Shown here: piece by piece, positions 42,183 to 51,052 of the stretch | Numbering within the stretch: position 1 is the first letter of the stretch | How the letters are laid out: every line of letters begins with the position of its first letter | Source of the DNA: JBKBUF01 sp046290815 | GTDB lineage: Bacteria; Bacteroidota; Bacteroidia; Cytophagales; Cytophagaceae | Direction: 5' to 3' | Length of the DNA: 64,000 nucleotides | Assembly (NCBI GenBank): GCA_046290815.1 | Contig: JBKBUF010000022.1 | Span: 1-64,000, forward strand | Made by a program: the position numbers and the translations under genes | The notes under the pieces: model-generated | Told to the model about the DNA's origin: nothing | Database searches by the model: none | What the model saw: only the letters and a program-made list of their open reading frames with translations

Positions 42183-44271
42183 CAAACTCTACTCTTCGGT
42201 TAAGCCTTCTTGTTTCTTCATGAGCATTGCTTGCTACAGGCTGGCTTCCGCCAAAGCCCTTTCCTGAAAGCCGGGAGGCAGCAATTCCTTTTCCTGTTAA
42301 GTATGTGATGATAGCTTTTACTCTATCTTCTGATAATTTGATATTAACTGCAGGATCGCCCTGATTATCGGTATGTCCGTTAAGCTGTATTTTTATACCA
42401 GGATTGTCTTGTAATAACTTAACAAGTCTATCCAATTCTGCATAACTGCCCGGTAGTAGATCCGAAAGGCTCTTTCTGAAAAATACATTATTCAGATTAA
42501 TGCTTTTCCCAGTCTCAATCGGTGATAAAAACAAATCACGTTTCAGTTCTTTAAAATTATTGACTTCGCTTAAATCAATATTGTCTGCTACTGAAAAAAA
42601 GTTTTCCTTTTCTGCAAGGAATCCATAAGCCTTTCCATAGGGAAGAATAATCTTGTAGCTGCCATCTCCCGGGTTGGTTCTTGCAAGCCCGATTTCTTCC
42701 CCTGTATTGAGATCATGGTACACTATACTGGCAAAAAGCGGTTGTCCTGAACTTACGTCAGTTACTTTTCCATAAACCATTACAACAGGTTGTGGTAAAG
42801 ATTCTTCATTTACCTTTATGCGGAATATATCACCAAGTCCCAGTGAATTATCTCTTGATGAAAAATAGGCGTAATTTCCTTCTGCGGGGATAGTGAAGTA
42901 AGCCTCCCATGAACCTGTATTAACAGCAGGGCCCAGATTAACAGGAGTACTCCATTTTTTCCAGGTATGGTCCAATCTTTTGCTCATGAAAATATCACAA
43001 TCGCCATATCCCGGATGACCGTTGCTTGCAAAGTATAAAGTAATGCCATCTGCCGCAAGGTATGGAGACATTTCTATTCCGAAAGTATTAATAACCGGTC
43101 CGAGGTTTTCGGGTTCTGACCAGCTGCCGTTTTTCTTTCTCCTGCTTACATACAGATCATTTTCTCCATAACTGTCTTTTCGTTCAATAGAAAATATAAT
43201 GTACTTGCCGTCTTGAGAAATAGAATTGGAATTTTCATGGGCATCATCATAGTAATTGGCTATAACAATATTTTCAGGTATGGTCCAGCCTTTTTCTGTT
43301 CTATGTGAAAATGAACAGCCAGGTCCTTTATATTTTCCTCCTTCATCATATTGGTGCATCAGCAAAAGTGTATGATTATCTCCGGTGACGCCTCTGACGG
43401 AATTGTTGCTTTCATTGTTAACAGGAGTGCCAATATTCTTACGTTTACTCCAGTCATTTCCAGTGTTTAACTCTGAATAATAAATGTCATCTGAATGAGC
43501 TGAACCAAGGTTTGACGGGTCACCATTGACAGTAAAAAACAAAGTTTTACCGTCGCTTGAAATTACAGGTGATAGTTCATCGTAAGCCGAGTTAATATTT
43601 GCTCCAAGGTTTTCCTTTTTAGCGATAATCGGTTCTTCTGTTAAATTCACAGGAGGGCAATCTTGTTTGACCATCAGGTAATCTATGTCTATGTGTACCG
43701 GACCTGAGGAGAAAATACCTATTCTGCTACCCCAGAAATGAAGATCTTTTTTTTCAAATACCTTTTCCCCATTAATATAAAAAGTATAAACATTGCCTGC
43801 CTTTTTTACTGCTAAGCTATTTTCTTTATCCACGTTCTGATGTATGAAGTCACTGTCAGTCCAGTCTTTGTATGTTATTTCACTATTGTCTTTGGAGTTG
43901 TGTCTGTAAACCTTGTAGCTTCCGTCTCCTGAAATAAGATAGAAATATGATTTTTTGTCGTTGGTTTTTCGTTTATCTAATAATCTTAATCCAAAGCCTC
44001 TAGAAAGTTTACCGGTACGAAGTTTTACCTTGGTTTCAATATAAAAATCTTTATCAGGAGAAAGGTGTAATGATATGTCGTAGCAAAAACCCGTCTCTCC
44101 GGTAATTTTTAATTTATACCATCCATTTTCAATAACTGCTACGCTTTTTGCATCTGCTGATGTCACCCAGTTTTTAGAATTGTCATCAAACTGTTCATTC
44201 AGAATAAAATCTTTCTGTGAATAGACAGAAGAAAAAGGTATTAACAGGGTAATTAATAAAAGGCACTTCAT
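42166..44271 (-). CDS. OmpA-family protein with PD40 repeats
   Basis: Cell-envelope protein of 701 residues from the preferred start at 44269-44271 (MKCLLLITLLIPFSSVYSQ, clear signal peptide). Order: an N-terminal concanavalin-like domain (about 20-200; GFGLRLLDKRKTNDKKSYFYL), PD40/WD40-like beta-propeller repeats (about 215-490; SDGKTLFFTVNGDPSNLG, SQDGKYIIFSIERKD, AADGITLYFASNGHPG), a carboxypeptidase-like domain (KVTDVSSGQPLFASIVY) and a C-terminal OmpA domain (NGHTDNQGDPAVNIKLSEDR) that binds peptidoglycan. Similar architectures in this phylum link outer membrane to the wall; some sit in T9SS or gliding loci, but no such partner is here. Confidence 0.88.
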   Translation of the reverse strand: MKCLLLITLLIPFSSVYSQKDFILNEQFDDNSKNWVTSADAKSVAVIENGWYKLKITGETGFCYDISLHLSPDKDFYIETKVKLRTGKLSRGFGLRLLDKRKTNDKKSYFYLISGDGSYKVYRHNSKDNSEITYKDWTDSDFIHQNVDKENSLAVKKAGNVYTFYINGEKVFEKKDLHFWGSRIGIFSSGPVHIDIDYLMVKQDCPPVNLTEEPIIAKKENLGANINSAYDELSPVISSDGKTLFFTVNGDPSNLGSAHSDDIYYSELNTGNDWSKRKNIGTPVNNESNNSVRGVTGDNHTLLLMHQYDEGGKYKGPGCSFSHRTEKGWTIPENIVIANYYDDAHENSNSISQDGKYIIFSIERKDSYGENDLYVSRRKKNGSWSEPENLGPVINTFGIEMSPYLAADGITLYFASNGHPGYGDCDIFMSKRLDHTWKKWSTPVNLGPAVNTGSWEAYFTIPAEGNYAYFSSRDNSLGLGDIFRIKVNEESLPQPVVMVYGKVTDVSSGQPLFASIVYHDLNTGEEIGLARTNPGDGSYKIILPYGKAYGFLAEKENFFSVADNIDLSEVNNFKELKRDLFLSPIETGKSINLNNVFFRKSLSDLLPGSYAELDRLVKLLQDNPGIKIQLNGHTDNQGDPAVNIKLSEDRVKAIITYLTGKGIAASRLSGKGFGGSQPVASNAHEETRRLNRRVEFVILEK

Positions 44272-44402
44272 ACAAACAGGTAAATGGGTGTAATCGTAAA
44301 AATATAATTTTACTTGCAAATTATAATTTTTGTGGGGCTTTTTTATTGACTACGAGCCATTTTTCCATGAACATTCCGGTGTTAAACTTCCCGTCCGGGT
44401 AA

Positions 44403-44436
44403 AAAAAGAGCACTGCCGGAAGACAGTGCTCTTTTT
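44403..44436 (-). terminator. terminator of the GH20 gene
   Basis: AAAAAGAGCACTG / CAGTGCTCTTTTT (44403-44415 / 44424-44436), 8-nt loop, 13 perfect pairs with T-tract on the minus strand; 17 bp downstream of the hexosaminidase stop. Confidence 0.92.
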
Positions 44437-44453
44437 AAAAAGCCAATTAATAA

Positions 44454-47051
44454 TTATTTGACATTTATTACGGCGATCCTGCCTGATCTGCCTTTACTAT
44501 CAAAAGCTGCCAGTTTAACAGTTCCCTGCACCTGAACAGGCTCTTTGTATTCAGGAGATGAGCTGTTAGGGGTACTTCCATCTGTGGTATATCTTACTAC
44601 CATTCCGGGAAAAGCTACGTTGGCTTTCAACATGCCATTCTCTATTATAGCGCCAGGTACCGGAATGCGGTAGTTTACTCCTCCCTGAAGATGGTTAAGT
44701 CTGACAAATTCTCTTTGGCCTAGTGCATTGGCAAATAAATTCCAATCTTTGTTAAGTTTTTCCATTCTCTTGGTCTTATTTGGTTCCATGCTCCAATCAG
44801 GATTTTTGGCCCATGATCTTTCTGCCACTCCCAGAACCTTAGGAAAGGTATAATACTCTACCATTTCTTGTCCCTTCAGCGTTTCGCTGAAAAGTAATCC
44901 CATCATACCAATAATATTTTTTTCTCCATCTTTATTAAGCTTACACTTGCTGCTTAATAAATCGTCCGCTACAGGATTACCATTTACATCTTTGTATGCA
45001 CAGTTGTAAATGTTATACGGAGTATATTCAAATGCTTTTCTTGCATCGTTAAAGCCTCCCCAATACAAACCAGGCTCCTCAGGTTCTTTGGTGTAGGCAA
45101 GGTCAAAATACAGGTTGGTAACATTAGAAAGAACAACAGGATAGCCGGCATTAGCAAGTTTATAACCCAGGTCTTCATTGCCCCATCCCCATACATTGTT
45201 CCACACATAAACCCTCATATTATCTTTTTTGAGATCCTCTCTTATTCTGGTGGAAGCATGATCGTGTTCCGATTCTCTGTGCAGAACAGCATCTTCATAA
45301 ACTCCTGAGATAAATCCTTTCGCTTCCAGAATTGCATTTACTCTGTCAAGGAAATAAGATTTAATATCATGAATATTGCTGATTTTGTCATTCTCCTGAA
45401 TGAACTTTTCACAAGCAGGAGATTTAAGCCAAACGCCGTCCGGTACTTCATCTCCACCTGTATGTATTGTTGCTTTCTCTACACCGGCCTCTTTGTACAT
45501 TGAATGGAATTCTGATACTACTGTTTCGAGGAAGTTGTATATGCCTTCTTCGCACGGACACACTACATTGTCGTTAAAAAGCTGAACAGATTTATATTCT
45601 GATTTGTCGTTCAAATCTCTCAGAAGGTATTTTTTTGCTTCTTCAGTTTTGCCCTGTGCCATCAGTCTGTTAAATCTTACATCCATCGACTTAATTGCTG
45701 CTCTGGCATGGCCTGGTACGTCTATCTTTGGAATAAACTCAATATTCCTTTCTTTAGCATATTTTATTAACTCGATGAAATCATTTCTGGTGTAATATCC
45801 GTTCCCGTGACCCTTACTTCCGTCAGGTCCGCTTCCATATGCCGGAATCAACATATCCTGTTCAGTAGTAGTATGTCCTCTTTTGCTTCCTATTTCAGTT
45901 AGCTCCGGGAGCGATTTTATTTCTACTCTCCAACCTTCGTCATCTCCAACGTGAATTATGAACTTGTTTATTTTGTAAAAGGAAAGAATATCCAGGAGCT
46001 TAAGTACAGTTTCTTTTTTATGGAAATTTCTTGAAGCATCAAGGAACATTCCTCTATATAGCATTTGAGGTGCATCTTCAATGGCAGCTGTTCTTACTTG
46101 TAGTTCATCTGATTTTCCGGCATAAGCATTTACATTGATCAGGGCCCTTAAACTTTGTGCTCCATAAAATGCACCTGCCTTGTCCTGAGCAGTAACAATA
46201 ATACCGGTACCAGCTACATTAAGTGTATAAGCTTCATTGGAATTACTGAAGTTGTTTTTTTTCTTCACTAATGATATAATATTCGCTCCTGATTGTTCTC
46301 CTTCGGAAATGGAAACAGGCTTTATTAAGAGCTTGTTTAATTCTCCTGCGAGAAACTCTGCCTGTTCTTTAAATTCAGGATTGTATTTGATTGTAGTGCT
46401 GGCATTGATAACTACATTGTCTTTTCCATATGTTGCCTTTAGGGGAGTCGGAATTATCTGAGGTATTTCAGATTCTGAAATAAGGCTTAATAAAAGATTT
46501 TCCTGATAATTGGTTTCAGCTGTAGGTATAATCACATTGTCACTGTTGCTTCTTCTTAAGACTTCTCTGTTAAATTCTGAGATGTTATATGATACCAATT
46601 GAGGTGCGCCTGCTTTTCCTGTTTTATCCTTGAAGACAACGTAAAATCCGTTTGGTGCATCACTGTATTTGATAACAGGAGCTCCTCCAAGAATAGTAAT
46701 TGTTACTTTTTCTCCGGTTTTTAAAATTGGAAATTTTTCAGTCGGCTCAATTTTATGAAAATCTCCATTGATATGTGTAAGTTTTATGATCCCCGGAAGA
46801 CTGTCGGTAATTATGTTTCTGCACATGGCATAAGAAAAAAAGATTTCCCAGTCTTTATTACTCAATTCTCTGGTACTTTTATTTTCTAAGGTGAGTTGAA
46901 CTTTGTGAAGTCCCTGATCAGTATAGTTATTTGCAAGCAGATCAAAAGTAATCGCTAAGTCCTTTCCTTCCGGAAATTCATTTTTTTCAGAACAGGAAAT
47001 AATTAATAATGAACATAGAAGAACCAGCAGTTCGTATCTTAATTTACTCAT
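44454..47051 (-). CDS. GH20 beta-N-acetylhexosaminidase lipoprotein
   Basis: Removes terminal GlcNAc/GalNAc from chitin oligomers by substrate-assisted catalysis. 865 residues; lipobox LLIISCSEK (Cys about 20). N-terminal CHB_HEX carbohydrate-binding domain (about 28-170), GH20b domain (about 190-325; IIPTPLKATYGKDNV), catalytic barrel (about 328-760; YRGMFLDASRNFHKK, HVGDDEGWRVEI, the catalytic pair in HTGGDEVPDGVW, and YVWNNVWGWG), and a C-terminal CHB_HEX_C/FN3-like domain (YTTDGSTPNSSSPEYK). Length and order match Vibrio-type chitobiases. Likely outer-membrane or periplasmic, completing the digestion by the GH18 enzymes of this window. Confidence 0.95.
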   Translation of the reverse strand: MSKLRYELLVLLCSLLIISCSEKNEFPEGKDLAITFDLLANNYTDQGLHKVQLTLENKSTRELSNKDWEIFFSYAMCRNIITDSLPGIIKLTHINGDFHKIEPTEKFPILKTGEKVTITILGGAPVIKYSDAPNGFYVVFKDKTGKAGAPQLVSYNISEFNREVLRRSNSDNVIIPTAETNYQENLLLSLISESEIPQIIPTPLKATYGKDNVVINASTTIKYNPEFKEQAEFLAGELNKLLIKPVSISEGEQSGANIISLVKKKNNFSNSNEAYTLNVAGTGIIVTAQDKAGAFYGAQSLRALINVNAYAGKSDELQVRTAAIEDAPQMLYRGMFLDASRNFHKKETVLKLLDILSFYKINKFIIHVGDDEGWRVEIKSLPELTEIGSKRGHTTTEQDMLIPAYGSGPDGSKGHGNGYYTRNDFIELIKYAKERNIEFIPKIDVPGHARAAIKSMDVRFNRLMAQGKTEEAKKYLLRDLNDKSEYKSVQLFNDNVVCPCEEGIYNFLETVVSEFHSMYKEAGVEKATIHTGGDEVPDGVWLKSPACEKFIQENDKISNIHDIKSYFLDRVNAILEAKGFISGVYEDAVLHRESEHDHASTRIREDLKKDNMRVYVWNNVWGWGNEDLGYKLANAGYPVVLSNVTNLYFDLAYTKEPEEPGLYWGGFNDARKAFEYTPYNIYNCAYKDVNGNPVADDLLSSKCKLNKDGEKNIIGMMGLLFSETLKGQEMVEYYTFPKVLGVAERSWAKNPDWSMEPNKTKRMEKLNKDWNLFANALGQREFVRLNHLQGGVNYRIPVPGAIIENGMLKANVAFPGMVVRYTTDGSTPNSSSPEYKEPVQVQGTVKLAAFDSKGRSGRIAVINVK

Positions 47052-47213
47052 AGAATTTTTTGATTTTTTTATTACAGTTAAGAATAAAATTACAATCTAA
47101 ATCGGAATTATGCGGGCTATTGATCAATTATTTTTCGGAAATAGTGATATTATTCTTCAGAAATGTACAAAATTATATTTTACTAATAGTTAGTTGTATT
47201 TCAGCGTCAGATA

Positions 47214-48020
47214 TCACGATCCTCTTTGCTTGTAATCTTCTAAGGTCATTTCCATTGTGCCCACAATAAGTTTTACTTCCATTAGCAATGGAATTTTTTC
47301 TTCATTATTTGTGAGATAAATTTTGGCAGGAAAATCTCCGGAAAGAATATTATTTTCAGGTAATATAGGTGCGACAATTATTGTATTATATTTTTTTTTC
47401 TTAAGCTTTATTTCTGTTTCCCCAATGTATTTGAATCTGATATTGTAAGAATGATCTTCCATGAAAACATCTATCGTAACAAAGTCACCTTTATTCATGG
47501 TTTCGAAAGGGATGTTTCTCAAAAGGTAGAAGCAACTAACCATGTCATCAATGTCATGTTTAATGTGGAAATGTTTTAATTTGGGATTTTCAGAATTAGT
47601 TGTGTCTTTTACAACTGCTCTGGCACTATCCCTTTCAAAAACCGTATATTCAAGCTTCCTGTATTTGTTTTCCTGAATTTGTCTTGAGAAACTGCAAGGC
47701 AAATAAGAAGCAGTATCAATGATTGAATGATAAGAATTGTTGAGGCTGGTAAGCCAACCGGTAATACCGCTAAGCTGTAAATTTACTTTGCTGCTATAGC
47801 AGGTCTTATTTTCGAAGCTGGTGAGGGTAGGTAAAGTTTCTATAGTAAGTACCCCCGGATTAAGTAAACCGTAACTTACATTGTATTTAAAATATTCCGC
47901 TTTTTTGTAGTAGTTTGTTTTGATGTTTACTTTAAATAGTGTAGGTAAATATGGTTCTTCCTTGTTTGGCTCACAGGAAGATAAACATAAAACAGAAAGC
48001 AGCGCTAAAACAAATCTCAT
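47214..48020 (-). CDS. DUF3108 family lipoprotein
   Basis: 268 residues; lipobox LCLSSCEPN (Cys about 16). DUF3108 features: KKAEYFKYNVSYGLLNPGVLTIE near the N-terminus, DDMVSCFYLLRNIPFETMNKGD, and the closing AKIYLTNNEEKIPLLMEVKLIVGTM. DUF3108 proteins are periplasmic beta-rich proteins of unknown function. It is separated from the GH20 gene by 160 bp of AT-rich sequence and divergent from the SIMPL gene. Confidence 0.8.
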   Translation of the reverse strand: MRFVLALLSVLCLSSCEPNKEEPYLPTLFKVNIKTNYYKKAEYFKYNVSYGLLNPGVLTIETLPTLTSFENKTCYSSKVNLQLSGITGWLTSLNNSYHSIIDTASYLPCSFSRQIQENKYRKLEYTVFERDSARAVVKDTTNSENPKLKHFHIKHDIDDMVSCFYLLRNIPFETMNKGDFVTIDVFMEDHSYNIRFKYIGETEIKLKKKKYNTIIVAPILPENNILSGDFPAKIYLTNNEEKIPLLMEVKLIVGTMEMTLEDYKQRGS

Positions 48021-48172
48021 TTTCTGAACTTATACATTTGGAAACGAATAAATTTAATGCTAATTATTTTTTCATAAACCAGTAATTTAAAAAATACTTA
48101 TTTGTAGTTAATTTATGCTTTTTCAGATCAAGGTCTGATATTATATAAATCATTGTAAATCAATAGCATTTT

Positions 48173-48874
48173 ATGAGATCAATTTTGTTAGTCCTTTTTT
48201 TATTACCCATCTCACGAGCCTCATTTGCTCAGAATGAGATCAGTAAAATCACAACCATTGGAATCTCAAATAAGAAGGTCCAGCCTGATCTGGCTTTCCT
48301 TTACATGGATTTTAATGAATATAACAAGGATTTTAACAAAGCTGTATTATCGCTTACAGTTAAAAACAATCAGTTGGAGAAGGCTATAGTTGCTGCGGGT
48401 TTTAAAAAGGAGGATTTGAAGACAACCGGATACACTGTAAACAAGACAGTGCTTTATGGACAAGGTAATAATCCTGACACGGTATTTCTTGCACGCCAAT
48501 CCTATGTACTTGAGTTTCCTAATGACAAGCAAAAAATAGTTGCATTGGTTAAAACGATTTCTGCTCAGATAAAAGATATTTCTTTCAACTTCTCATTTGG
48601 ACTTTCAGAGACCAAATCAAAAGAGGTTGAAGCGGAACTGATTAAAGCATCAGTTGCCGATGCAACTTCAAAGGCAGAAATTATCGCGACAGCTGCAGGT
48701 ATAAAACTTAAAAGAATTTATGAAATTAAATATGGAAACAGACGGGAAGCTCCTGTTTATAAACAAATGATGGCTGAGACTGCCATGTCTGATCAGGAAT
48801 TCAGGGGATTTGAAGTAAAAGATGTTGAAATAGAAAAAGAAATTGTTATAACCTGGGAAATAAATCAACCATAA
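48173..48874 (+). CDS. SIMPL (DUF541) domain protein
   Basis: 233 residues; signal peptide ending SRASFAQ, then the SIMPL domain (about 22-230): ISKITTIGISNKKVQPDLAFL, LKTTGYTVNKTV and a C-terminal strand KEIVITWEI. Exported oxidative-stress or envelope-associated proteins (BP26-like) form ring oligomers; molecular role unclear. First gene of a same-strand run toward 50998, but 71 bp separates it from the next ORF. Confidence 0.82.
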   Translation: MRSILLVLFLLPISRASFAQNEISKITTIGISNKKVQPDLAFLYMDFNEYNKDFNKAVLSLTVKNNQLEKAIVAAGFKKEDLKTTGYTVNKTVLYGQGNNPDTVFLARQSYVLEFPNDKQKIVALVKTISAQIKDISFNFSFGLSETKSKEVEAELIKASVADATSKAEIIATAAGIKLKRIYEIKYGNRREAPVYKQMMAETAMSDQEFRGFEVKDVEIEKEIVITWEINQP

Positions 48875-48945
48875 TACCTACAGGAATTTTTTGCACTAAC
48901 CTATGCCTGCCATTGTTCTTTATTTAAAGAAAACAAAGGAATGAT

Positions 48946-49482
48946 ATGGCATCAACTAGTGAAGATAGAATCAGACTGTTAGATATAGCAGATTCAGTTA
49001 GAGAAATTCAAAGTTACATAGGCGGGGGTAGTTTTAAGGATTACTCTACAGACGAGCATTCACGGGAAGCTGTTACCCAACATTTACTCCAAATAGGAGG
49101 AGCAGCGGCCATGCTTTCAGATGAATTTAAAGAAACTTACGGAGAGATAGACTGGGATTTGCTGACCGGACTTCAATACGCAAATTTTGATGAAAAACTT
49201 GAATTGGATTTGCATCCGATCTGGCACATTGTTTCAGATGATCTGCCTGAAATTATGAATCAGGTACTGGATCTGGCTGCTGTTCTGGAAGCTGATGAAG
49301 ACCTTGAAAGTGTTACCTTGAATGAGGAGGATCTTCAGGATGTAAAAGATCTTCACTTCAAAAAGGAATTGGACGTCAATCCTCAAAATCAGGATATAGA
49401 TACCGAGGACGAAGCTGAAGATAGTAATATAGAAGATGATATGACAGTAATTTATCCGGGTAATAGAAGTGAGAAACGTTAA
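48946..49482 (+). CDS. HepT/DUF86-fold protein lacking toxin residues
   Basis: 178 residues. Positions about 8-110 follow the HepT helical pattern: RLLDIADSVREIQSYIGG, REAVTQHLLQIGGAAAMLSDEFKETYGEIDWDLLTGL, then DLHPIWHIVSDDLPEIMNQV. HepT toxins are RNases with an R-x4-H-x-Y motif immediately after this GL, the Tyr being AMPylated by MntA. Here the three positions are Gln77, Asp82 and Lys84 (GLQYANFDEK), so neither RNase nor AMPylation target is expected. A very acidic C-terminal extension (about 115-178) is added. No MntA gene is adjacent. Probably repurposed, e.g. as a structural or nucleic-acid-mimic protein; that is speculation. Confidence 0.65.
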   Translation: MASTSEDRIRLLDIADSVREIQSYIGGGSFKDYSTDEHSREAVTQHLLQIGGAAAMLSDEFKETYGEIDWDLLTGLQYANFDEKLELDLHPIWHIVSDDLPEIMNQVLDLAAVLEADEDLESVTLNEEDLQDVKDLHFKKELDVNPQNQDIDTEDEAEDSNIEDDMTVIYPGNRSEKR

Positions 49483-49493
49483 AAATCAGAGCT

Positions 49494-49679
49494 ATGGTGA
49501 ACAAAGAAAATAAAAACATTGAAAACACTGCTCATGTAAAACCTAAAGAAGGTGCCGGAATAGCTGATGAAAAAGTCAGAAAACAGAAGGAGCTGACGCA
49601 CAAAGGCAGGCCCGGGGAAATTGATGATGAAGAAATTGAAAATACTTACCAAAAAGGGTTTGACAGAACAGGAGATTAA
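49494..49679 (+). CDS. small hydrophilic disordered protein
   Basis: 61 residues, charged and without hydrophobic core (ENKNIENTAHVKPKEGAGIA, then GRPGEIDDEEIENTYQKGFDRTGD). Such short hydrophilic proteins of Bacteroidota resemble stress-induced CsbD- or hydrophilin-like peptides. It starts 11 bp after the HepT-fold gene, so one operon. No named family. Confidence 0.6.
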   Translation: MVNKENKNIENTAHVKPKEGAGIADEKVRKQKELTHKGRPGEIDDEEIENTYQKGFDRTGD

Positions 49680-49732
49680 CAGCTTTAAACTATTTCATTG
49701 CTGATTAGTTGTTACCTGAAATCTCTGTGCCT

Positions 49733-50446
49733 ATGAGCTTGTTATTTAAAAAAGAAGAAAAAATGTCTGTTTTTTCTTATCATTATATCTACGGCCATAA
49801 TTGTTATAATGACGAAGACTGTAAAAAGGAGTTTGAACAGGATTTCCTTGGCAGATCCGGTTACAGTCATATCATAAAAAAGATAGAATATTATCTGGCC
49901 TATGTTTCCCTTTTAGCTGATTCACAGGAAAAATTTCTTTTAATCCGAGATTCCCCTTTACTTTCTTCCTTTTCACGGATAAAAAAAAGAGCCCAGGTTA
50001 AATGGAAATACGAAGTAATCGCCAATGATTTTGAAGGAATAGGTATTGATAAAGGATTTGTTCATGCCAAAGAGCCTCATGTGTTGATGTATGCAGCAGA
50101 CCTTTATTCAGTGATCGATATACCGGAGGATGTATTCGAGGAAGATTATACAAGTCTTACTGTTTTTGCCATTTCTCCCGGCCGAGTTAAATTGTTAGAA
50201 GAGTTTTTAAATTCAGAAGCTAAACCTCAGCTTGAAAATTTTCTGCAGGATGATGAGGTGTTTTTTAACATTATCTCAGGCAAGAATTACGGATACTTTG
50301 ATTCGGTATTAGTGAAGTCCAAAACAGATATTTGGGATAAAATTTGCAGATACAATACAATGATGAGAAAAAGAGGATATCAGATCGACGAGTACTGTAA
50401 TGATATGTTGAAAAAGGATTTAGGTGAAGAAAAGAAGTTGTCATAA
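49733..50446 (+). CDS. hypothetical protein, 237 aa
   Basis: Start ATG at 49733 (MSLLFKKEEKMSVFSYHY) is chosen over a TTG at 49709. Soluble; a Cys-containing N-terminus (GHNCYNDEDCKKEFEQDF), a central alpha/beta region (KFLLIRDSPLLSSFSRIKKR; HVLMYAADLYSVIDIP) and a helical end. No motif was recognised. It is followed after 6 bp by the DUF2721 gene, so co-transcribed. The gene looks real by composition; function cannot be stated. Confidence 0.6.
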   Translation: MSLLFKKEEKMSVFSYHYIYGHNCYNDEDCKKEFEQDFLGRSGYSHIIKKIEYYLAYVSLLADSQEKFLLIRDSPLLSSFSRIKKRAQVKWKYEVIANDFEGIGIDKGFVHAKEPHVLMYAADLYSVIDIPEDVFEEDYTSLTVFAISPGRVKLLEEFLNSEAKPQLENFLQDDEVFFNIISGKNYGYFDSVLVKSKTDIWDKICRYNTMMRKRGYQIDEYCNDMLKKDLGEEKKLS

Positions 50447-50452
50447 AATTTC

Positions 50453-50998
50453 ATGGATAATATTTCTTCAGTAATCAGACTACTTACTGCCATGATTACC
50501 CCGGCAGTTCTTATACTGGCCTGCGGTTCGCTTATATTAACAACATCACAAAGGCTTGCACGAGTTGTCGAAAGGACAAGAGCCATATTTGATCTTTTTG
50601 AAAAAGTTACTTGTAAAAAAGAAGATGAGTTTGTAATAGAAGAAAAGAGGATTCTTTTTGATCAACTCGGTAGGGCGACCAGAAGATCTACTTTGCTTCA
50701 AAATTGTCTGAACCTCCTTTACCTTGCCTTAAGCTGTTTTGTGGCTACAAGCATTACCATCGGACTCGTGGAATTGTCTGATTTCAATTGGACCTGGATT
50801 CCGCTGGTTTTTACAATGGGTGGCGCTGCTGTACTTTTTTATTGCAGTATACAATTAGTCGTTGAATCGAGAATGGCGGTGAAATCAATTGAAATGGAAA
50901 TGAATTTCCTTCTGAAAATTCGTCGCCATCATGCTCCTGAAGGTTATTTTAATCAACCTGAGATCAGTTTTTTAAAACGCTTTTTCGGAAGGGATTAA
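50453..50998 (+). CDS. DUF2721 membrane protein
   Basis: 181 residues with three TM helices: one at the N-terminus (LLTAMITPAVLILACGSLIL), followed by the family signature TTSQRLARVVERTRAIFDLF, then two helices (about 85-140; CLNLLYLALSCFVATSITIG and WIPLVFTMGGAAVLFYCSIQ) and a basic tail. DUF2721 function is unknown. Last of a group of four same-strand genes starting at 48946; the SDR gene follows after 50 bp. Confidence 0.88.
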   Translation: MDNISSVIRLLTAMITPAVLILACGSLILTTSQRLARVVERTRAIFDLFEKVTCKKEDEFVIEEKRILFDQLGRATRRSTLLQNCLNLLYLALSCFVATSITIGLVELSDFNWTWIPLVFTMGGAAVLFYCSIQLVVESRMAVKSIEMEMNFLLKIRRHHAPEGYFNQPEISFLKRFFGRD

Positions 50999-51012
50999 CA
51001 ATTCTAATGTTA

Positions 51013-51052
51013 CCATAGTTCTTTTAGTTGAACTTTAACAATAGAACTATGG
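51013..51052 (+). promoter_or_regulatory. hairpin sequestering the SDR start codon
   Basis: CCATAGTTCT (51013-51022) and AGAACTATGG (51043-51052) are perfect complements across a 20-nt loop; the ATG at 51049-51051 lies within the 3' arm. If formed in mRNA it would hide the start codon of the downstream SDR gene. Could also be a protein-binding inverted repeat. Confidence 0.45.
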
